A stretch of DNA of 47,126 bases from Myxococcota bacterium (GTDB taxonomy: Bacteria; Myxococcota_A; UBA9160; UBA4427): assembly GCA_030748735.1 (NCBI GenBank), contig JASMLK010000101.1:1-47126 (forward strand). Direction: 5' to 3'. Both the position numbers and the translations under genes were made by a program. Positions 42,424 through 47,126 of this stretch are shown one piece after another (position 1 is the stretch's first letter; each line of letters starts with the position of its first letter). Below the pieces are notes generated by a model. The model was not told the origin of the DNA, did no database searches, and worked only from the letters and a program-made list of their open reading frames with translations.

Positions 42424-42739
42424 GGTCAGGGGGTCCTCGTTGAGGGTGCGATTGGCGGGGCGGTCGCGGGTGATCAACGGACCGAACGGTGCACGCCGCC
42501 GTATTGCAGGCGGGCCGTATCGTATCGTAATGTAAGGCTTTCTTCAGTGAAGCCGTCGTCGAAAGCGACGCTGTGGCGCTCGCGTTGGCCGTCGATTCCG
42601 CGCCCTTTCCTCTGCCGCTCCCACGCTGTTCCGCCCCGCCCCATCGCGCTCCCACGCACCCGCCCCACGTGGCGTTCGGTTCGCCCGACCCGACCGCGCG
42701 GTGGCCGGCCAGCAGACCTCGAGAACAGGAGCCCCAACC
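42424..42739. promoter_or_regulatory. 316-base divergent region with tandem GTATCGTA words
   Basis: The region between the ligase and LLM genes holds no supported gene. GCCGTATCGTATCGTAATG at 42514-42532 contains two overlapping copies of GTATCGTA (42517-42524 and 42522-42529). CCGTATCGTAT at 42515-42525 is identical to 29454-29464. It is a candidate operator or promoter for both divergent units. Confidence 0.45.
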
Positions 42740-43609
42740 ATGAAGTTCGGAGTCATCCCCGGCTACTACGCCGCACCCGTTGCAACGGCGGACTACGCAG
42801 CGGGCCTTGCAAGCGCTGCCGAAGAATTGGGTTTCGAATCGATCTGGCCCGTCGAACACGTGGTGATGCCCGAGGAATACACGTCGGTCTATCCCTATTC
42901 GCCCGACGGACGCATGCCGATCCCCGACGCCGACGTCCCCGACCCGATCATCTGGAACACCTGGGCGGCCGCCAATACGAAGAAGCTCATCGTCGGCACC
43001 GCGATGGCGATCCTTCCCCAGCACAACCCGCTCGTCTACGCGAAGGCCCTTGCGAGCCTCGACCAGCTTTCGGGTGGGCGCGTGATCCTCGGCGCGGGGA
43101 TCGGCTGGTTGAAAGAAGAAGCCGAAGCGCTCGGTACGGACTTCCGCAATCGCGGCAAGCGGACCGACGAGTACATCGAAGCGATGAAGACGGTTTGGCG
43201 CGAACCCATCGCGAGTTACTCGGGCAAGCACGTTTCGTTCGACAAGGTGAAGTGCAACCCGCGGCCCGTTCAGGAAGGTGGCGTGCCGATCCATATCGGT
43301 GGTCATTCGCAAGCCGCCGCGCGACGCGCGGGGCGCCTCGGCGATGGCTTCCTTCCGCTCGGTGGCAGCATCGAGGAACTCGATGGCTTGTGGAAAGTCG
43401 TCGAGGCCACGGCGAAGGAACACGGCCGCGACCCCAGCGAGATCGAACTCACCTACTCCGGCATGGCGACCCACGACTTCGCCTTGCAGGTGGAGCAAGC
43501 CGGCGCCCAGCGCATGTTGATCGCTTCGGTCGAACCCGACCTCGAAAGCGCGAAGCGCGCGCTCGGCGAATTCAGCGAAAACGTGATCGCCACGCTCGGC
43601 GACGCCTGA
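42740..43609 (+). CDS. LLM-class F420-dependent oxidoreductase
   Basis: The 289-residue luciferase-like enzyme starts MKFGVIPGYYAAP, with CAGGAG about 9 bases upstream. It has FESIWPVEHVVMPEEYTSVYP, LIVGTAMAILPQHNPLVYAK, LDQLSGGRVILGAGIGWLKEEAEALG and VPIHIGGHSQAAARRAGRLGDGFLP, which fit TIGR03619-type F420 enzymes. It starts the forward unit that continues with FadE30-like and IpdF-like genes, so a redox step on a ring or keto intermediate is possible. It is the third LLM protein in the window. Confidence 0.87.
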   Translation: MKFGVIPGYYAAPVATADYAAGLASAAEELGFESIWPVEHVVMPEEYTSVYPYSPDGRMPIPDADVPDPIIWNTWAAANTKKLIVGTAMAILPQHNPLVYAKALASLDQLSGGRVILGAGIGWLKEEAEALGTDFRNRGKRTDEYIEAMKTVWREPIASYSGKHVSFDKVKCNPRPVQEGGVPIHIGGHSQAAARRAGRLGDGFLPLGGSIEELDGLWKVVEATAKEHGRDPSEIELTYSGMATHDFALQVEQAGAQRMLIASVEPDLESAKRALGEFSENVIATLGDA

Positions 43610-43656
43610 GCACAGACAACCCCTCGAACCATCTCCTCCAAGAACGAGAGCACAAG

Positions 43657-44838
43657 ATGAACACCCACTTCAGCGACGAAGACGAAGCCTTCCGACGCCA
43701 GATCGCCGGCTGGCTCGAAGAGCACCTCAATGGTGAGTTCGCAGCCGTGAAGGGCCGCGGCGGCCCGGGCGACGAACACGCGCTGTTCGAAGAGCGCCAC
43801 GCCTGGGAAAAGAAGATGGGCGCCGACGGTTGGATCGGTGTGGGTTGGCCCGCCGAAGTGGGCGGGCGCGACCTGTCGCTCAACCAGCAGGTGATCTTCT
43901 ACGAAGAATACGCGCGCGCCAAGGGCCCCGGACGCGTGGGGCACATCGGAGAAGGGCTGCTCGGCCCGACGCTCATCCACTTCGGTAGCGACGAACAGAA
44001 GAAGCGCTTCCTGCCCGGCATCCTTTCGGGCGAAGACGTCTGGTGCCAGGGCTACAGCGAACCCAACGCCGGTTCCGACCTCGCCAACGTGCAGACGCGC
44101 GCCGAACGCGACGGCGACGAATGGGTGCTCAACGGACAGAAGGTCTGGACTTCGGGCGCCGCGTGGTCGCAGTGGTGCTTCGTCGTCTGCCGCACCGACC
44201 CCGACGCGCAACCGAAGCATCGCGGCATCTCGTACCTGCTCGTCCCGATGGACCAGGAAGGCGTCGAGATCCGGCCCATCATGCAGATGACGGGCGATTC
44301 CGAGTTTTCGGAAGTCTTCTTCAACGACGCGCGCACGGCCGCGGACAACATCGTGGGCGGCGAGAACGGCGGCTGGAAGGTTTCGATGGGCACGCTCGCC
44401 TTCGAGCGCGGCGCATCGACACTCGGCCAGCAGATGAACTTCAACAACGAACTCGAAAGCGTGATCGAGATCGCCAGGAAGAACGGCAAGGCGAAGGACC
44501 CGGTGATCCGCCAGCGCATCGCGGACGCGTGGATCGGCTTGCGGCTCCAGCGCTACAACGCGCTGCGCATGTTGAGCGGTGCCGAAGGCGCCGACCCCGG
44601 TCGCGAGTCGATGATCACGAAACTCTTCTGGGCCACCTGGCACCGCGACCTCGGCAAGCTCGCGATGGACGTAATGGGCCCCGACAGCGAACTCACCGAA
44701 GGCGACCCTTACGACCTGAACCTGCTGCAGCGCATGTATCTCTTCACGCGTTCGGACACGATCTACGCCGGGTCGAACCAGATTCAGCGCAACATCATCA
44801 GCGAACGCGCGCTCGGGATGCCTCGCGAACCGCGCTAG
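43657..44838 (+). CDS. FadE30-like acyl-CoA dehydrogenase
   Basis: The 393-residue protein has FSDEDEAFRRQIAGWLEEHL, MGADGWIGVGWPAEVGGRDLSL, YSEPNAGSDLANVQTRAERDG and LNGQKVWTSGAAWSQWCFVVCRT. The C-terminal motif is IYAGSNQIQRNIISERALG, with a Ser in place of Thr and no Glu at the YEGT position, so the base probably lies elsewhere, as in long-chain and steroid FadE enzymes. Its place between an LLM gene and an IpdF-like gene matches FadE30, which desaturates the HIP-CoA propionyl side chain. The forward start is ATG 43657; the frame extends far upstream only as shadow. Confidence 0.88.
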   Translation: MNTHFSDEDEAFRRQIAGWLEEHLNGEFAAVKGRGGPGDEHALFEERHAWEKKMGADGWIGVGWPAEVGGRDLSLNQQVIFYEEYARAKGPGRVGHIGEGLLGPTLIHFGSDEQKKRFLPGILSGEDVWCQGYSEPNAGSDLANVQTRAERDGDEWVLNGQKVWTSGAAWSQWCFVVCRTDPDAQPKHRGISYLLVPMDQEGVEIRPIMQMTGDSEFSEVFFNDARTAADNIVGGENGGWKVSMGTLAFERGASTLGQQMNFNNELESVIEIARKNGKAKDPVIRQRIADAWIGLRLQRYNALRMLSGAEGADPGRESMITKLFWATWHRDLGKLAMDVMGPDSELTEGDPYDLNLLQRMYLFTRSDTIYAGSNQIQRNIISERALGMPREPR

Positions 44839-44920
44839 CCGCGCGCGACCACCCCCGCATCGACGCACTGCATCGCACCATCACCGCGCCTCGCGCGAAC
44901 CTCGACAGGAAACCCCCACC

Positions 44921-45703
44921 ATGAGTCTTTCTCCCCCGCCCTACGTCCCCGGCCACGGCCTGCTCGAAGGCAAGACCGTGCTCGTCACCGCCGCTGCGGG
45001 CAAAGGCATCGGCTTTGCGGCCGCGAAGAAGTGCGTCGAAGAAGGCGCGCGGGTGATGATCAGCGACATCCACGAGCGACGCCTCGCCGAAGCCGTCGAA
45101 GCGCTCGAAAAGGAATGCGGCCAGAGCGTTGCGAGCCAGCTCTGCAACGTGTCGAAGGAAGAAGAAGTGCAGGCGCTCGTCCAGGGCGCGATCAGCAACC
45201 TCGGCCATGTCGACGTGCTGATCAACAACGCAGGCCTCGGCGGTACCGCGAACGTCGTCGATATGACGGACGAACAGTGGAACATGGTGCTCGACATCAC
45301 GCTCACCGGGACGTTCCGCATGACGCGGGCCATGCTTCCCCACATGACCGAACGGGGCAGCGGCGTCATCGTCAACAACGCTTCGGTCCTCGGCTGGCGC
45401 GCGCAGGTGGGCCAGGCCCACTACGCCGCCGCAAAGGCGGGCGTGATGGCGCTCACCCGTTGTTCCGCCCTCGAAGCCGCCGAGCACGGTGTGCGGATCA
45501 ACTGCGTTTCTCCGAGCTTCGCTACCCATCCCTTCCTCGTGAAGACGACACCGAAGGAAACCCTCGACGCCCTCGAGGCGCAGGAAGCCTTCGGTCGCGG
45601 CGCGCAGCCGTTCGAAGTCGCCAACGTGATGGTCTTCCTCGCGAGTGACTACTCTTCGTACATGACGGGTGAAACCGTCGCGGTCAGCAGCCAGCGCGCT
45701 TAG
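44921..45703 (+). CDS. IpdF-like short-chain dehydrogenase (steroid C/D ring)
   Basis: The 260-residue SDR begins MSLSPPPYVPGHGLLEGKT with TAAAGKGIGFAAAKK as the cofactor loop, then ISDIHERRLAEAV, VLINNAGLGG, the catalytic Ser in NNASVLGWRAQVGQAHYAAAKAGVMALTRCS with Tyr/Lys, and FLASDYSSYMTGE. The N-terminal GHGLL and ASVLGWRAQ...HYAAAKAGVMALTRC stretches are close to mycobacterial IpdF (Rv3559c) as I recall it. IpdF oxidises the 5-hydroxy group of a HIP-CoA derivative. The neighbours fit, but activity is inferred. Confidence 0.85.
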   Translation: MSLSPPPYVPGHGLLEGKTVLVTAAAGKGIGFAAAKKCVEEGARVMISDIHERRLAEAVEALEKECGQSVASQLCNVSKEEEVQALVQGAISNLGHVDVLINNAGLGGTANVVDMTDEQWNMVLDITLTGTFRMTRAMLPHMTERGSGVIVNNASVLGWRAQVGQAHYAAAKAGVMALTRCSALEAAEHGVRINCVSPSFATHPFLVKTTPKETLDALEAQEAFGRGAQPFEVANVMVFLASDYSSYMTGETVAVSSQRA

Positions 45704-45729
45704 ACACGAGCCGGATTCAGGAGCCCCCC

Positions 45730-46728
45730 ATGGACGTACGCAATGGCTTCGTCGGAAGCGTTGGCAACACCCCGTTGATTCGACTCGACCGCCTGTCTGA
45801 ACTGACGGGTTGCGAGATTCTCGGCAAGGCCGAGTTCATGAACCCCGGCGGCTCGGTAAAGGACCGCGCGGCACTCGCCATCGTCGAAGACGCCGAAGCC
45901 AAGGGCCAACTCGAACCCGGCGGCACGATCGTGGAAGGCACTGCGGGCAACACCGGCATCGGGCTCGCGCTGGTGGGCAACGCCAAGGGGTACAAGACGG
46001 TCATCGTCATCCCCGACACGCAGAGCCAGGAAAAGAAGGACATGCTGCGCCTGTGTGGCGCCGACCTTCGCGAAGTGCCCGCCGTGCCGTACAAGAACCC
46101 CGACAACTACGTCCACATCTCGCGCCGACTCGCGGAAGACCTCGCCAAAACGGAAGGACACGGGGCGATCTGGGCGAACCAGTTCGACAACCTCGCCAAC
46201 CGCAAGGGACACCAGGAAACGACCGGCCCCGAGATCTGGACCCAGACGGACGGCGAGATCGATGGCTTCATCTGCTCCGTCGGTACCGGGGGCACCCTTT
46301 CGGGTGTCGGGATCGCGCTCAAGGAACGCAACCCCGACATCAAGATCGGGCTCGCCGACCCGATGGGCGCCGCGATCTACCACTACTTCAAGCACGGTGA
46401 ACTCAAGTCGAACGGATCGTCGATCACCGAGGGCATCGGCCAGGGTCGCATCACGGCCAACATCGACGGCATGCCGCTGGACGAGATGTTCCAGATCAGC
46501 GACGAGGAATGGCTGCCGATCTGCTTCGACCTCTTGAAGCTCGACGGCTTCTGCCTCGGCGGTTCTTCGGGCATCAACGTCGCCGGCGCCCTGCGGCTCG
46601 CCAAGGAACTCGGGCCGGGCAAGACCATCGTCACCATGCTCTGCGACAGCGGCACGCGCTACCAGAGCAAGATGTTCAACCCCGTCTTCCTGAAGGAAAA
46701 GGGCCTCCCCACGCCCGACTGGTTGTAG
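45730..46728 (+). CDS. Cysteine synthase (O-acetylserine sulfhydrylase)
   Basis: This PLP enzyme makes cysteine from O-acetylserine and sulfide. The 332-residue protein has the substrate loop VGNTPLIRL, the Schiff-base Lys44 in NPGGSVKDRAAL, EGTAGNTGIGLAL, the PLP-phosphate loop SVGTGGTLSGVG and LGGSSGINVAGAL. An insertion with NPDNYVHISRRLAEDLAK lengthens it slightly. It resembles the CysK/CBS group; the exact sulfur donor is not determinable. The ATG at 45730 has CAGGAG upstream, and it follows the IpdF-like gene by 26 bases. Confidence 0.92.
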   Translation: MDVRNGFVGSVGNTPLIRLDRLSELTGCEILGKAEFMNPGGSVKDRAALAIVEDAEAKGQLEPGGTIVEGTAGNTGIGLALVGNAKGYKTVIVIPDTQSQEKKDMLRLCGADLREVPAVPYKNPDNYVHISRRLAEDLAKTEGHGAIWANQFDNLANRKGHQETTGPEIWTQTDGEIDGFICSVGTGGTLSGVGIALKERNPDIKIGLADPMGAAIYHYFKHGELKSNGSSITEGIGQGRITANIDGMPLDEMFQISDEEWLPICFDLLKLDGFCLGGSSGINVAGALRLAKELGPGKTIVTMLCDSGTRYQSKMFNPVFLKEKGLPTPDWL

Positions 46729-46761
46729 CGTGCGCGCTCTGCGCTCGAGCCCCACAGCGAG

Positions 46762-47047
46762 ATGAGCGCAACCGCCGGGCTCTTGATCGTCGCCTCGGTC
46801 GTGCTCCACGTCCTGTGGACTCGCGCTCGCACGGGCCTACCGGGTCGAAGATCTTTCGGTCGTCTATCCGCTGGTGCGATCACTTGGCCCGGCCTTCGTG
46901 GTGGTGGGATCGATCGCGCTCGGGCGCGGCGACGCGATCACCACGTTGTGCATCGCGGGTGTTGCGCTCGTGTTCGTCGGGAGTGCGACGCTCGGGGCAA
47001 CGAACCTGCAAGCCCTCGGCAAACGCAAGCTACTCGGCGTGGGGTGA
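46762..47047 (+). pseudogene. EamA/DMT-family transporter, middle deleted and out of frame
   Basis: ATG 46762 opens SATAGLLIVASVVLHVLW, the first helix of an EamA-type transporter. At about 46818 a different frame takes over with LALARAYRVEDLSVVYPL, then SLGPAFVVVGSIALG and two more helices, ending at TGA 47045-47047. EamA proteins have about ten helices; only the first and the last few remain. The two halves are out of frame. Downstream bases 47048-47126 show no gene. Confidence 0.7.
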
Positions 47048-47126
47048 ACCACGTCTCCGCGGCGGAACGCCGATTTCTCTTGCCAGAGCACGAATCTGCA
47101 CCGTCTCGCTACGGATGTTCATGAAT

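Noticed and set aside
40855..44838. A 1327-codon open frame on the plus strand
   Set aside because: Only the part from 43657 is the FadE30-like dehydrogenase; upstream it is antisense to the ligase gene and out of frame with the LLM gene.

Overview
The window is GC-rich (roughly two thirds G+C by eye), densely coded bacterial chromosome. The gene mix (many acyl-CoA dehydrogenases, luciferase-like flavin oxidoreductases, MaoC-type hydratases, DUF1214 proteins, lipoproteins with clear lipoboxes, a Leptospira-like citramalate synthase) suggests a free-living Gram-negative of the deltaproteobacteria-like phyla (Myxococcota, Desulfobacterota or Binatota type, perhaps metagenome-derived). No rRNA or tRNA gene was seen, so the lineage is an inference. 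No CRISPR array was seen.

Layout. 1-1120 is a decayed mobile region: the C-terminal end of an IS110/IS1111-family transposase, a GNAT acetyltransferase flanked by integron-type core sites (GTTAGGC / GCCTAAC), and a broken integron-type tyrosine recombinase that abuts the pyrE stop codon. 1122-8454 is mostly housekeeping: pyrE, an acyl-CoA dehydrogenase, a 40-residue very basic protein, pyrF, tgt, ychF, rnhA and a membrane-anchored short-chain dehydrogenase. 8545-11452 holds a hybrid sensor kinase and a NarL-type response regulator with a good intrinsic terminator. 12025-16702 is a reverse-strand run: YrdC-domain protein, DUF5658 membrane protein, PurO-like IMP cyclohydrolase, small SET-domain protein, Eis-like acetyltransferase and an RluA pseudouridine synthase. 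16772-21930 is an Ile-rich small ORF, citramalate synthase and two lipoproteins. 21935-27821 holds a SanA/YdcF protein, an SDR, a GFA-family zinc protein, a PhoX-like Tat protein, a Rieske oxygenase and a luciferase-like oxidoreductase.

28158-47047 is a lipid or steroid catabolic region. A forward operon-like run carries an LLM oxidoreductase, a deleted acyl-CoA dehydrogenase, an alpha-methylacyl-CoA racemase-type CaiB protein, two hot-dog hydratase subunits, an atypical acyl-CoA dehydrogenase, an SRPBCC protein and a DUF1214 protein. After an alkylsulfatase-like lipoprotein and several gene fragments comes a TetR regulator, a secreted esterase, and a set resembling the actinobacterial HIP (steroid C/D-ring) genes: a FadD3-like ligase, a FadE30-like dehydrogenase and an IpdF-like reductase, followed by cysteine synthase. 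A short word, GTATCGTA, recurs upstream of three of these transcription units and may be the TetR operator or a shared promoter element.

Two features recur. Several genes start 6-9 bases after a -10-like hexamer, which suggests leaderless transcripts. At least five genes are fragments, and in three of them the two ends of the same gene are joined across a missing middle, through real deletion or assembly collapse.
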